Assembly: GCA_021826035.1 (NCBI GenBank)
Contig: JAKBBE010000001.1
Coordinates: forward strand, 148,484 to 212,483
Length of the DNA stretch: 64,000 bases
Reading direction: 5' to 3'
DNA from: Pseudomonadota bacterium
GTDB lineage: Bacteria > Pseudomonadota > Gammaproteobacteria > Steroidobacterales > Steroidobacteraceae
The notes under the pieces: model-generated
Told to the model about the DNA's origin: nothing
Database searches by the model: none
The model's input: the letters and a program-made list of their open reading frames with translations, nothing else
Position numbers and translations under genes: made by a program
In this document: one piece after another, positions 18,963-28,164 of the stretch
Layout of the letters: each line of letters begins with the position of its first letter
Position numbering within the stretch: position 1 is the first letter of the stretch

Positions 18963-21457
18963 AGGGGGCCCTCGCGCAGCACCGCCAGTGGCGGATAACG
19001 CAGCACGGTGCGGGTCGCGAGCCATCCACTCGCCGCCACGAGCAGTGTGCCGCCGAAGAGCGCTGCGGCGCACACGACGGGGTCGAACACGTAGGGTAGA
19101 TCGAGTACCTCGTGCGTCACGTACCACGCACCGGCGCTCGCGCCGGCCGCTCCGATCAGACCCGCAAGCGCACCGAGCGCGGCGAACTCCGCCCAAATTC
19201 CCCCCGCCACCGTGGCACGGCTCGCCCCGAGCGCGCGCAGCATCGCGCTCTCGAAGCGACGCTGCTCGCGGCTCGAGTGCACCGCGGCGAGCAGCACGAT
19301 CAGTCCGCCAGCCAACGTGAACAGGAACACGCTCTGCACCGCGAGGATGGCCTTCCTCAGCATGGAGCGCACATCCCGCAGCAGTGCGTCGATGTCGAAA
19401 ATCGACACGCTCGGGAAGCGCCGTGCGAGCTGCGCCAGGGCGCGGGCCCGCTGCGGCGTCAGATAGGCGCTGGTGACGTACGTGCCGGTTTCCTTGCGCA
19501 GCAGACCCGGGGCGAACACGAGAAAGAAATTCGGCTTGAAGCTGTCCCAGCGAACCCGCCGTACGCTGGCGATGCGCACGGTGAGCGTGTTGCCTCCCAC
19601 CTCGAACGTCAGCGGTTCGCCGAGCCGCAGGCCCAGCCAGCGCATGTACTGACTCGCCACCGACACCAGCGGCTGACCGGCGTCGGTGGCATTCCACCAG
19701 CGGCCGGCGATGATGCGGTTGCCGCCGCCGAGCCGCGCGGAATCGGTGAAATTCTGCTCGCGCAGCGCGAAATGCCGCCCGCGCGGGTGGGTGAAATGGA
19801 TTGACTCGACGGGCTGGCCATCGATCGCGCGCAGGCGGCCGCGCAGCAGCGGCAGCATGCGCTGCGCAGGCGCCCCAAGCCTTCGCAGCGCGGCGGCGAA
19901 CTCCGTGCGGCGGGCCGCCGGAATGTTGATGAAGAAGTAATTGGGCAGATCCGCCGGCAGCGTGCGGCGCCAGCCGCCGGTGAGATCGGAGCGGATGATT
20001 CCGAGCAGCGCGAGCGCCATGATGCCCGTGCCAAATGCCACGATCTGCACGACGCTGTCCATGCGGCGGCGCCCGAGATTGGCGATCCCGTAGCGCCACG
20101 CGACGCCGACTCGGCCGCGTAAGCGGTTCGCGGTCGACACCAACAGCAACGCCGCGCCGAGCAGTGCTGCGACGAACGCAGCCAACCCCAGCGTCAGCAT
20201 CACGAACGGCCGGCCGGGTCCCATCACCCAGCGGATCATCAGAACCAGGAGCGCGACGGCCGGGCCGAAGGCGAGCAGCATTGCCGGGCGCGGCGGATCG
20301 AGGTCGCGCCGCAGGACCCGCAGCGCCGGCGTGCGCGTCAGCTGCAGCAATGGCGGCAGCGCGAATCCCGCCAGCAGTGCGAATGCCATCAGGACGCCGA
20401 TGCCGACCGGCGCGAGACCGGCCGGCGGCAGCGCCCGCTGTGCCAGCAGACCGCGCAGCGCATGCACGAGCCACATCTGCGTCAGGTAACCGAGCGCATC
20501 GCCAGCGGCGCCGGCGAGCAACGCGATCGCGACCATCTGCGCCAACGTCATGGCGAGGATGAATCGCCGCGTCGCACCCAGGGTCTTCAGTAGCGCAACA
20601 GTGTCCAGGTGCCGGGCGACGTAACGACGCGCGGCCATGGCAACGGCGGCCGCGCACAGCAGCAGCGCGGTAAGACTCGCGAGATTGAGAAACCTCCCCG
20701 AGCGTTGCACGGCGCTGTGGATTTGCTGGCTGGCCTGCGCGACCGTGCGCAGCCGCTCTCCGGCCCCGAGGTGCGAGCGCAGCCATGCCCGCAGCGCATC
20801 GACCCGCGCAGCGCTGCCGGCGAACAGTGCGCTGTAGCGCACGCGGCTGCCCGGCTCGATCAGTTGCGTGCGGGCCAGATCTGCCGCGTTCATCAGCAGG
20901 CTCGGCACCAGCCCGGAAAAGGTGCCGGCCTGGTCCGGCCGCGCAATCAACACCCGGCCGATCGTGAAGGTAGCCGCGCCGATCGTCAGGTGCGCCCCGG
21001 GACGTGCACCGAGCGAGGTGAGCAGCCGCGAGTCCACCCAGACCACACCCCGGGGCGGAATGCCGCGCGCGGCCGTTCCCCTCGTAAATGGCGCGGTGGC
21101 GGTGAGTACCCGTCCTCGCAGCGGATACCCGTCGGTGACCGCATACAGGTCGGTGAGCTGGCTGCGCTGCGCGGCGAACACCACGCTCAGCATCCCTACG
21201 GTGCGCGCGCTGCGCAGGCCGTCGCGTGCCGCCGCCGCGAACACCGCCGGGGCGATCGGCTGGGCGGAGTCCACCCTGAGGTCCGCAGCGAGCACCGATG
21301 AGGCCTGCAGTGTGACCGCCGCACGGATCCGGCTGACCAGAAAGCCCACCCCCGTGAGCGCTCCGACCGCGACGGTCAGCGCCAGCAGCAGCACGCCGAA
21401 CTCCCCGCCCCGCCACTCGCGGCGCAGCATGCGCAGTGCGAAGCGCACCGTACGCAC
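18959..21457 (-). CDS. ybbP: ABC transporter permease, YbbP/FtsX type
   Basis: An 832-residue inner-membrane protein with an N-terminal membrane segment (VLLLALTVAVGALTGVGFLV), a large periplasmic domain, and two FtsX-type four-helix units (about 240-420 and 690-830). Motifs such as VALLKTLGATRRFILAMTLAQ and AMLRALGASRATVAGGIWAEF are the coupling helices of MacB/FtsX permeases. With the downstream-encoded ATPase it forms a mechanotransmitting exporter; E. coli YbbAP has been linked to lipid or hydrophobic compound extraction. The order tesA divergent from ybbA-ybbP matches E. coli. Confidence 0.9.
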   Translation of the reverse strand: MRTVRFALRMLRREWRGGEFGVLLLALTVAVGALTGVGFLVSRIRAAVTLQASSVLAADLRVDSAQPIAPAVFAAAARDGLRSARTVGMLSVVFAAQRSQLTDLYAVTDGYPLRGRVLTATAPFTRGTAARGIPPRGVVWVDSRLLTSLGARPGAHLTIGAATFTIGRVLIARPDQAGTFSGLVPSLLMNAADLARTQLIEPGSRVRYSALFAGSAARVDALRAWLRSHLGAGERLRTVAQASQQIHSAVQRSGRFLNLASLTALLLCAAAVAMAARRYVARHLDTVALLKTLGATRRFILAMTLAQMVAIALLAGAAGDALGYLTQMWLVHALRGLLAQRALPPAGLAPVGIGVLMAFALLAGFALPPLLQLTRTPALRVLRRDLDPPRPAMLLAFGPAVALLVLMIRWVMGPGRPFVMLTLGLAAFVAALLGAALLLVSTANRLRGRVGVAWRYGIANLGRRRMDSVVQIVAFGTGIMALALLGIIRSDLTGGWRRTLPADLPNYFFINIPAARRTEFAAALRRLGAPAQRMLPLLRGRLRAIDGQPVESIHFTHPRGRHFALREQNFTDSARLGGGNRIIAGRWWNATDAGQPLVSVASQYMRWLGLRLGEPLTFEVGGNTLTVRIASVRRVRWDSFKPNFFLVFAPGLLRKETGTYVTSAYLTPQRARALAQLARRFPSVSIFDIDALLRDVRSMLRKAILAVQSVFLFTLAGGLIVLLAAVHSSREQRRFESAMLRALGASRATVAGGIWAEFAALGALAGLIGAAGASAGAWYVTHEVLDLPYVFDPVVCAAALFGGTLLVAASGWLATRTVLRYPPLAVLREGPL

Positions 21458-21459
21458 CG

Positions 21460-22128
21460 TCAGATCACCCGACCGGCGTCCATGCGCACCATGCGGGCGC
21501 AGCGCGCGGCGAGTTCGGCGTCATGGGTCACGAGCACGAGCGTGGTGTTGGCCTCGGTGTTCAAATTGAACAGCCGCTCGATGATGTTGGCGCCAGTCAG
21601 GCTGTCGAGATTGCCGGTCGGCTCGTCTGCAAACAGCACACCGGGCCGCGCAACGAAGGCTCTGGCCAGTGCGACGCGCTGCTGCTCGCCCCCCGAGAGC
21701 TGCCGAGGATAGTGGGCCGCGCGGCCCGCGAGTCCCACGTGTTCGAGCGCCGCGAGTGCCGCGGTGCGCGCACCGCGCTGGCGCAGCAGCTCGAGCGGCA
21801 AGGCAACATTTTCGAGTGCCGTCAGGGCCGGGACGAGATGGAACGCCTGAAAGACGAACCCGACGTGGCGCGCCCGCACCCGGGCGCGGCCGTCCTCATC
21901 GAGCGCGCCGAGGTCCTCCCCACCGAGCAGCACCCGGCCGCTGCTCGGCAGGTCGAGGCCGGCCAGCAGCGCGAGCAGCGTCGATTTGCCCGCCCCCGAG
22001 GGGCCGGTCACCGCCAGCGTCTCCCCTGCAGCGACCTCGAGCGACACCTCATGCACAATAGTGAGCGGTCCGGCCGGACTGTCGACCGTCTTCGTGAGGT
22101 GCTCGGCTTTGAGAACGCACTCCCGCAT
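21460..22128 (-). CDS. ybbA: ABC transporter ATP-binding protein, YbbA type
   Basis: A 222-residue ATPase of the MacB/LolD family. Walker A GPSGAGKST, Q-loop VFQAFHLVPALTALENV, signature LSGGEQQR, Walker B GVLFADEPTGNLDS and the switch His VTHDAE are all intact. It energises the adjacent YbbP permease, whose start lies two bases after its stop. The ATG at 22128 (MRECVLKAEHLTK) is the natural start; its 5' end appears to overlap the divergent tesA start by about 20 bases, so initiation of the two genes may interfere. Confidence 0.92.
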   Translation of the reverse strand: MRECVLKAEHLTKTVDSPAGPLTIVHEVSLEVAAGETLAVTGPSGAGKSTLLALLAGLDLPSSGRVLLGGEDLGALDEDGRARVRARHVGFVFQAFHLVPALTALENVALPLELLRQRGARTAALAALEHVGLAGRAAHYPRQLSGGEQQRVALARAFVARPGVLFADEPTGNLDSLTGANIIERLFNLNTEANTTLVLVTHDAELAARCARMVRMDAGRVI

Positions 22129-22759
22129 CACCCCGTCGTGGCTCCCCGCCGTGGTGGGCATTGCACTGCTCGGACTCCTCGCGACCGCTGCCCGCGCTTC
22201 GGTGGGCACCATCCTCGTGTTCGGCGACAGCCTGAGCGCTGCGCATGGATTGCGTCCGGAACAGGGATGGGTGGCGTTGCTGGGGCAGCGTCTGCGCACC
22301 GAAGGGTACCGATACCGCATCGTCAACGCCAGCGTGAGCGGCGAGACGACCACCGGCGGGCTGGCACGCCTGCCGCACGAGCTGCGTGCCTGCCACCCGG
22401 CCATCGTCATCCTCGAGCTCGGCGCCAACGATGGGCTGCGCGGCCTGCCGGTGGCGCTCGCGGCGCACAACCTTGCCGCCATGGTGCGCTTGGCGCGCGC
22501 CGCGGGCGCGCGCGTGCTGCTGCTGGGCATTCTCATTCCACCGAACTACGGCCCGCGCTATACGCAGCAATTCTCTGCGCTGTATCCGCAGCTGGCACAG
22601 CGCTTTCACGTGACGCTCGTGCCGTTCCTGCTCGCGCACGTGGCGCTCGCTCCGGGGCTGATGCAATCCGATGGATTGCATCCCAACGCTCGCGGCGAAC
22701 CGCTGGTGCTCGACAACGTCTGGCCCTACCTGCGGACGCTGCTGCGCCACGGGGCGTAA
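22109..22759 (+). CDS. tesA: Periplasmic GDSL acyl-CoA thioesterase/arylesterase TesA
   Basis: The mature protein has the SGNH blocks: FGDSLSAAHG (nucleophile Ser), the Gly of VSGETTTGGLARL, LGANDGLRG (Asn) and the Asp/His pair SDGLHPNARG. TesA cleaves acyl esters and acyl-CoAs in the periplasm. No ATG precedes the hydrophobic signal sequence. A TTG at 22109 with GAGG about nine bases upstream gives a normal signal peptide (RTHSR, then a hydrophobic core ending ATAARA); GTG codons at 22094, 22151 and 22154 are alternatives. Divergent from ybbA as in E. coli. Confidence 0.9.
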   Translation: MRTHSRITPSWLPAVVGIALLGLLATAARASVGTILVFGDSLSAAHGLRPEQGWVALLGQRLRTEGYRYRIVNASVSGETTTGGLARLPHELRACHPAIVILELGANDGLRGLPVALAAHNLAAMVRLARAAGARVLLLGILIPPNYGPRYTQQFSALYPQLAQRFHVTLVPFLLAHVALAPGLMQSDGLHPNARGEPLVLDNVWPYLRTLLRHGA

Positions 22760-22828
22760 ACGGCGGACTTGGTCGGCGTGCGCCACCGCGCTATCGTTGC
22801 GCTCTTTCACCCCCCCGGAGGCCATTCC

Positions 22829-23716
22829 ATGCGCTCATCCGCCCCAACTGCCGCGCACCGTTTCCCGTCCGCTCCTTTGCTGCTGCTGTGGGCCGCCGTC
22901 GGCCTCACCGCGCTGACGCCGGCGGCCTACGCCACCACGCCCCCGGCCGTACAGCGCGCGCTCGAGGCCGCCATCAACGGCCCGCAGCGCACCCCGGCGT
23001 TCAAGAAGCGCGACCCGTATCGCCATCCGCTGAAGACATTGGAGTTTTTCGGCATTCGCCCGAACATGCGCGTCATCGAGGTGCTGCCCGGTGGTGGCTG
23101 GTACACCGAGATCCTTGCACCGTTCCTGCATGCTCACGGCCACCTGATCGAGGCCACCGCACCGGTGGCGGGCACCCGCGGCTGGACCCACCGCTCGGCA
23201 CTGGCGTATGAGCATAAGCTCGCCGCCGATCCGGCGGTTTACGGCAACGTGCGGCTCGAGCCGTTCGAGCTGCCGGGCTACCTGCACCTCGGTGCACCGG
23301 ACTCGGCGGACATGGTGGTCACGTTCAACAACATGCACGACCTGATGTTCGAGAACGTGCATCACGAGGTGACACCGATCTTCTTAGAGACCTTCCTGCG
23401 CAGTGCCTATCATGTGCTGAAGCCCGGCGGAGTGCTCGGCGTGGTCGGGCACCGGTGTGCACCCGGTACGCCGCTGGTGAAGTGCTTCCCGATGGCGCGT
23501 CTGCCGCAGGCGTTCGTGATCCACGAGGCCGAGGCGGCCGGCTTCCGGCTCGCGGCGACCTCGCAGATCCTCGCCAACCCCAAGGATCCACGCAACATCC
23601 CGGTGTTCTTCCTGCCGCCGACACTGGCGGACCGCTCGGCGGCGGCCCGCCGGCACTATGCGGCCATCGGCTACGCCGATGACTACACGCTGAGATTCGT
23701 CAAACCGGCCGACTGA
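22829..23716 (+). CDS. Secreted methyltransferase-like protein (COG4798 type)
   Basis: A 295-residue protein with a signal peptide (cleavage near AAYA) followed by a methyltransferase-like fold: MRVIEVLPGGGWYTEILAPFL resembles the SAM-binding motif I, and YHVLKPGGVLGVVGHR the post-motif strand. Homologues are annotated as predicted methyltransferases yet carry signal peptides, an odd combination because SAM is cytoplasmic; enzymatic activity is uncertain. The ATG at 22829 has CGGAGG eight bases upstream, which decides it against the in-frame start at 22769. Confidence 0.8.
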   Translation: MRSSAPTAAHRFPSAPLLLLWAAVGLTALTPAAYATTPPAVQRALEAAINGPQRTPAFKKRDPYRHPLKTLEFFGIRPNMRVIEVLPGGGWYTEILAPFLHAHGHLIEATAPVAGTRGWTHRSALAYEHKLAADPAVYGNVRLEPFELPGYLHLGAPDSADMVVTFNNMHDLMFENVHHEVTPIFLETFLRSAYHVLKPGGVLGVVGHRCAPGTPLVKCFPMARLPQAFVIHEAEAAGFRLAATSQILANPKDPRNIPVFFLPPTLADRSAAARRHYAAIGYADDYTLRFVKPAD

Positions 23717-23725
23717 GCACCGTGC

Positions 23726-23752
23726 AGCGGGACGGCGCCCGGCCGTCCCGCT
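23726..23752. terminator. Hairpin terminator between convergent genes
   Basis: A perfect 10-bp stem (AGCGGGACGG/CCGTCCCGCT) with a 7-nt loop fills the gap between the methyltransferase-like and MFS stop codons. Symmetric placement suggests it serves both strands, although T-runs are weak. Confidence 0.6.
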
Positions 23753-24991
23753 TCAGCGCTCCTCGCTCGCACCGATGAATGTGGCGCTCTTGGCCTCCCG
23801 GCCGAGCAGCGTCGCGGCGCTCAGCGCCACCGCCACGATTCCGATCGTCCAGGCGAGGACGGTGCCCAGATCGTGTCCGTGGCGCGCGGCGATGCTCGAC
23901 TGTAGGGGCGCAAGCAGCGCCATGGCGAAATTGCCGAACTGATAGGCGAAGGCCGGCAGCACGGCGCGCACTCCGGGCGGGGACAATTCGTTCAGGTGCG
24001 CCGGCACGATGCCCCAGGCGCCCTGGACCATGAACTGCATCAGAAACGCCCCAAGCGCAACCAGCGGTACCGTCGGGGCGTACACCCACAGCGGGATCGC
24101 CGGCAGCGCGAGCAGCGCCGCGCAGGCGATTGCCTTGCGCCGGCCGATGCGCTCGGAGAGCGCCCCGAAGAGCATGCCGCCGAACAGCGCCCCGATATTC
24201 ATCAGCATCAGCACATCATCGGCGCCTGCGCCACCGAGACCGTAGCGCTGGAGCAGGAACGGCTTGTACAGATCCTGTGACCCGTGCGAGAAGGCGTTGA
24301 ACAGCGCCATCAGCCCGATCATGTACAGCAGCGCAGGTGCATTGGCCACGACGATGCGCCCGAGTTCGCGCAGCGAGGCGCGGCGCCGGTGCCGGCCCTC
24401 GAGCCAGGCCGGGGATTCCGCGACGCCGCGGCGAATGTAGAGCACGAGCAGTGCGGGCAGCGCGCCGATGACGAACAGGCCGCGCCAGCCGACGGTGGCG
24501 AAGAACAGCCTCGAGACCAGGGCGGCGAGCAGGAACCCGAGCACGTAGCCCTCCTGCAGCAGTCCGGAGAAAAACCCGCGACCCTCGGCCGGCAGCGTCT
24601 CGAACGCGAGCGCCGCACCGACGCCCCACTCCCCGCCCATGGCCAGACCGAATGCCGCGCGCAGCACCAACAGTACGGTGAGGTTCGGTGCAAACGCCGA
24701 GGCGAGTTCGATCAGCGCGTAGGACAGCACGTTGGCGATCAGGATGGGCCGTCGGCCGTACTTCTCCGCGAGCGCCCCGAACAGCAGTGCGCCCACAGGT
24801 CGCATCGCCAGTGTCAGCGTGATGCCGAAGCTCACGGCGGTGAGACTGGCATGAAAGTCCGTGCCGATCGCGTGCAGCGCGACGATAAAGATGAAGAAGT
24901 CGAACGCGTCGAGCGTCCAGCCGCCGAGCGCGGCGAAGTAGGCGTGCCGCTGCGCTCGGGTGAGTTCGGTGAACTTGCGGATCAGTCGCAT
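23753..24991 (-). CDS. MFS transporter (organic acid/sialate:proton symporter type)
   Basis: A 412-residue, twelve-helix major facilitator. The N-terminus ALGGWTLDAFDFFIFIVAL, the loop 2-3 motif ALAEKYGRRPILI, and GGEWGVGAALAFETLPAEGRGFFSG match the aromatic-acid/sialate-lactate symporter branch, where D in helix 1 binds protons or substrate. The second half carries GALSERIGRRKAIACA. The substrate cannot be set from sequence; metabolite:proton symport is the likely mode. It shares its direction with the downstream-numbered POT gene (21-base gap), so both transporters may be co-expressed. Confidence 0.88.
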   Translation of the reverse strand: MRLIRKFTELTRAQRHAYFAALGGWTLDAFDFFIFIVALHAIGTDFHASLTAVSFGITLTLAMRPVGALLFGALAEKYGRRPILIANVLSYALIELASAFAPNLTVLLVLRAAFGLAMGGEWGVGAALAFETLPAEGRGFFSGLLQEGYVLGFLLAALVSRLFFATVGWRGLFVIGALPALLVLYIRRGVAESPAWLEGRHRRRASLRELGRIVVANAPALLYMIGLMALFNAFSHGSQDLYKPFLLQRYGLGGAGADDVLMLMNIGALFGGMLFGALSERIGRRKAIACAALLALPAIPLWVYAPTVPLVALGAFLMQFMVQGAWGIVPAHLNELSPPGVRAVLPAFAYQFGNFAMALLAPLQSSIAARHGHDLGTVLAWTIGIVAVALSAATLLGREAKSATFIGASEER

Positions 24992-25012
24992 CGTCGTGCC
25001 GCGCGGCGCCCG

Positions 25013-26509
25013 CTACTGAACGCCGCTCATCAGGCGTTTCACGGCGGGCGTCGCGAGCAGCATCACCACACCACCGATGACACCCCACCAGAACAGCTTC
25101 AAGAACAACGCCGGCAGCGTCGTCAGGTGCGCGGCATTGAAATCGCTGGAAAGCAGTCCGGCCAGAACGCTGCCGAGCGCGAGCGTCAGGAACCACAGGC
25201 CCATCGTTTGACCGGCGAAGCGGCGCGGCGCGAGCTTGGTGGTTGAGGACAGCCCGACTGGCGAGAGGCACAGCTCCCCACAGGCATCCAGAAAGTACGT
25301 TGCGGTCAGCCACAGGGGCGAGACCTGCGCTCCGTGCAGCACGCGCAGCGCGGCCACGTACATCACCCAGAAGCCCGCGCCGAGCAGCAGCAACCCCCAG
25401 GCAAATTTCGCCGGCGAGGACAAGTCACGGCCGCGCCGTCCGAGCCATACCCACAGCGCGGCGAATACCGGGGCGAGCGCGATGACGAACACCGGGTCGA
25501 TGATCTGCATGTCGCCGGCGGGCATCTTCCAGCCGAACATGTACCGATCGGTGTACTGCTGGGCGAAGAGGTTGAATGAGGCGAACATCTGCATGTAGCC
25601 CATCCAGAACACGGTGGACGCGCCGAACAGCACCAGCATGGCGAATACGCGCCGACGCTCCTGGCGCGAGAGGCCCGCAAAGAGCGCCATGTAGAGCAGG
25701 TACAGCGCCATCAGCACCGCCACCACCCACGAGATCCCTGCCGAGAGGGCCACCGGATCGAAGCGGATCCAGCCGCCGAGGGTCACGCACACCAGCACGA
25801 TAATCAACGCGACGAAGGCGGCGAGTGCGAACCATGAGCGCCGCTGCGTGGCCGCGGGCGCCCGACCGCTGTCCCCGAGATAGTGGCGCGTGGCGAGGAA
25901 CTGCACGACGCCAAACAGCATGCCCACCGCCGGCAGAGCGAAGCCGGCGTGCCAACCGACATCGCGCGCCACGATCGGCACCAGCAAGGGGCCAAGGAGC
26001 GAGCCGAGATTGATGCCCATGTAGAAGATCGAGAAGCCCGCGTCGCGGCGCGAGCCGCCCTCCGGGTACAGCTCCCCGACGGTGGCACTGACATTGGGCT
26101 TGAGCAGCCCGACGCCGAGCACGTTGAAGACCAGGCCGAGAAAAAATGCGCGCCGGCTGCCGGCGGCGAGCAGCGCGTTGCCGATCATGATGAGGATGCC
26201 GCCACCGAGCACCGCGAGCTGTCCGCCGACCAATCGGTCGGCGATCCAGCCACCGAGCAGCGAGAGCAGGTAGGTGCCGCCGAAGTACAGCCCGACGATG
26301 GCGCTGGCATTGCGGTCGCTGAAGCCGAGGCCGCCGCGACCGCTCGCGGCGACCATGAACAGGATCAGAATGGACTGGATGCCGTAGTAGGTGAACCGCT
26401 CCCACATTTCCGTGAAGAACAGTGTCGCCAGTCCGCGCGGGTGGCCGAACAGCGTCGGCTCGCCCGCCGCGCCGCCGGTGCGCGTGTCGTTATCAGCTGT
26501 GCTCATCAT
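25013..26509 (-). CDS. Proton-dependent oligopeptide transporter (POT/PTR family)
   Basis: A 498-residue membrane protein with the POT signature EMWERFTYYGIQSIL in helix 1 (the ExxERFxYY proton-coupling motif) and FYMGINLGSLLGPLL in helix 5, plus DACGELCLSPVGLSS late in the protein (the helix 10 Glu). It imports di- and tripeptides with protons across the inner membrane. Length and about 14 hydrophobic segments are normal for bacterial POT proteins. It lies between tatC and the MFS gene on the same strand. Confidence 0.93.
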   Translation of the reverse strand: MMSTADNDTRTGGAAGEPTLFGHPRGLATLFFTEMWERFTYYGIQSILILFMVAASGRGGLGFSDRNASAIVGLYFGGTYLLSLLGGWIADRLVGGQLAVLGGGILIMIGNALLAAGSRRAFFLGLVFNVLGVGLLKPNVSATVGELYPEGGSRRDAGFSIFYMGINLGSLLGPLLVPIVARDVGWHAGFALPAVGMLFGVVQFLATRHYLGDSGRAPAATQRRSWFALAAFVALIIVLVCVTLGGWIRFDPVALSAGISWVVAVLMALYLLYMALFAGLSRQERRRVFAMLVLFGASTVFWMGYMQMFASFNLFAQQYTDRYMFGWKMPAGDMQIIDPVFVIALAPVFAALWVWLGRRGRDLSSPAKFAWGLLLLGAGFWVMYVAALRVLHGAQVSPLWLTATYFLDACGELCLSPVGLSSTTKLAPRRFAGQTMGLWFLTLALGSVLAGLLSSDFNAAHLTTLPALFLKLFWWGVIGGVVMLLATPAVKRLMSGVQ

Positions 26510-26558
26510 CCCCCGCTGGGTGTTTTTATTGTGCGCCTCAATCGTGCGGTCGCGGCGC

Positions 26559-27329
26559 TCACGACATCGTGCTCGGTTCCTCTCCGTCAGTCGCTGGCGC
26601 CGGGCGCACCAGAATGTTCGCCATGATCACTCCGGCTTCGTACAGCAGGTACATCGGCACGGCCATGATGGACTGCGAGACGGCATCCGGCGGGGTGATG
26701 AATGCTGCGACGATGAACACTCCGAGCAGCACGTAGCCGCGGATTGAACGCAGCTTCTGCACCGTCACCAGGTTCATCACCACCAGCAGCACCACCGCCA
26801 CCGGCACTTCGAACGCCGTCCCGAACGCGAAGAACAGCACCAGCACGAAATCCAGGTACTGCGAGATGTCGGTCATCATCGCGACGCCCTTCGGGGTGGT
26901 CGCGGCGAAGAAGTGGAAGATCGCCGGAAACACCGCGAAGTACGCGAACGTCATGCCGGCATAGAACAGCACGATCGAGGAGATGAGCAGCGGCAGCGCA
27001 AAGCGCTTCTCGTGTCGGTACAGCCCCGGGGCGATGAACGCCCACACCTGGTACAGCACATAGGGCATGGCACCGAACAGCGCAACGAAGAAAGCGAGCT
27101 TGAACGGTGTGGTGAACGGTGTGGCCACCCCCGTGGCGATCAGGCTCGCGCCCTTCGGCAGCATCTTCAGCAGCGGTTCGGCGAGCCAGCTGAACAGCTG
27201 ATTGGCGTACAGCGCGCACGGCACGAACAGGATGCCGATGGCGACCAGGGCACGGATCAAGCGCTCGCGCAGCTCGAGCAGATGCGAGATCAGCGTGCCT
27301 TCGGCCAGGCTGTCAGGCTCTGGGCTCAT
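26559..27329 (-). CDS. tatC: Twin-arginine translocase subunit TatC
   Basis: A 256-residue six-helix protein starting with the conserved cytoplasmic SHLLELRERLIRAL and containing FAFGTAFEVPVAVVLL with the Glu that contacts signal peptides, and AFITPPDAVSQSIMAVPMYLLYE near the end. TatC binds twin-arginine signal peptides and with TatB forms the receptor complex that exports folded proteins. Its start lies 17 bases inside the tatB 3' end. Confidence 0.97.
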   Translation of the reverse strand: MSPEPDSLAEGTLISHLLELRERLIRALVAIGILFVPCALYANQLFSWLAEPLLKMLPKGASLIATGVATPFTTPFKLAFFVALFGAMPYVLYQVWAFIAPGLYRHEKRFALPLLISSIVLFYAGMTFAYFAVFPAIFHFFAATTPKGVAMMTDISQYLDFVLVLFFAFGTAFEVPVAVVLLVVMNLVTVQKLRSIRGYVLLGVFIVAAFITPPDAVSQSIMAVPMYLLYEAGVIMANILVRPAPATDGEEPSTMS

Positions 27330-27690
27330 GGGTCCGCGAGGCGTCGGGGGGCAGGTCGGCCGTCTCCGGTGGTGTCGGATGGGCCGGCGGCTCGGCCGAT
27401 TCGGCGGGCTCCACGGCGGCCGCGGGCGATGTGAAGTCCGGGTAGGCCGTCTCGGGATGCTGTGTCTGCGTGGCCGGCTCGGCGTCCTCGGTCGCGGCCG
27501 GCGCCGTACGGCGCCGGTCCTCGAAATCCAGCTCCTCTTCCAGCTGATCCTGGAACTGCCGCGCCATGGCGCGTGCCCGGCCGACCCAGCGTCCCACTCG
27601 GCGTACGACGCCGGGGAGTCTCTCCGGACCCAGCACGATCAGGGCCAGGACCAGAATGACGAGGATTTCGGAAAAGCCGAAGTCGAACAT
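27313..27690 (-). CDS. tatB: Sec-independent translocase subunit TatB
   Basis: The 125-residue protein starts MFDFGFSEILVILVLALIVLGPERLPGVVR, the TatB N-terminal helix with the conserved Glu and Gly-Pro hinge, then an amphipathic helix and a Pro/Glu/Ala-rich tail. TatB works with TatC in substrate recognition. The gene overlaps tatC by 17 bases and follows tatA by 84, forming tatABC. Confidence 0.95.
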   Translation of the reverse strand: MFDFGFSEILVILVLALIVLGPERLPGVVRRVGRWVGRARAMARQFQDQLEEELDFEDRRRTAPAATEDAEPATQTQHPETAYPDFTSPAAAVEPAESAEPPAHPTPPETADLPPDASRTHEPRA

Positions 27691-27774
27691 GGCCTCTCAG
27701 CGCATGCCTGGAGCGCAGAGCGGGCTGGTACCGGCCGCAGCCGGCCCGTCCGGACCGCTAATGCGCCGCGGGCC

Positions 27775-28032
27775 TCAGGTGTTGCGGCCGCCCTTGGAGG
27801 CCTGGGCGTTGCCCTTCAGCGATTCGGGGAATTCGGCGTCGGCCGCATCGGAGCGAATCTGCCGGGCCTCGGTGCTCGAGGCAGACTCTTCCTTGTCACC
27901 CTCGTTCATCGCCTTTTTGAAACCCCGCACCGCATGGCCGAGATCGTCACCGATCGTACGCAGCTTCTTGCCGCCGAAGATCAGCAACACGACGACCAGG
28001 ATGACCAGCAGGGTTTTGAAATCGAAATCCAT
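27775..28032 (-). CDS. tatA: Sec-independent translocase subunit TatA
   Basis: An 85-residue protein with one membrane helix ([12 protein letters not shown]), the hinge [14 protein letters not shown] and amphipathic helix [14 protein letters not shown], all standard for TatA. TatA oligomers form the translocation pathway. The start is fixed by the N-terminal helix. The 132-base gap to dtd upstream probably holds the operon promoter, though no clear -35/-10 pair stood out. Confidence 0.95.
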   Translation of the reverse strand: MDFDFKTLLVILVVVLLIFGGKKLRTIGDDLGHAVRGFKKAMNEGDKEESASSTEARQIRSDAADAEFPESLKGNAQASKGGRNT

Positions 28033-28164
28033 ACGTTCTGGACTCCGCTTGCGCGAGAAAACACTAAAGAAATGATCAACGTCCCATCATAGGCCAATTG
28101 GCGGGCATGGGCCGAGAAAGTTTCTGCGTATCGGCATCCGTGTAAACCGCAATGCGCGCCTCGC

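Noticed and set aside
18771..21416. Reverse-strand open frame of 881 codons in another phase over ybbP
   Set aside because: High GC opens alternative frames; its Arg/Ala-rich translation has no motif, whereas the 832-codon frame shows clear FtsX-type segments.
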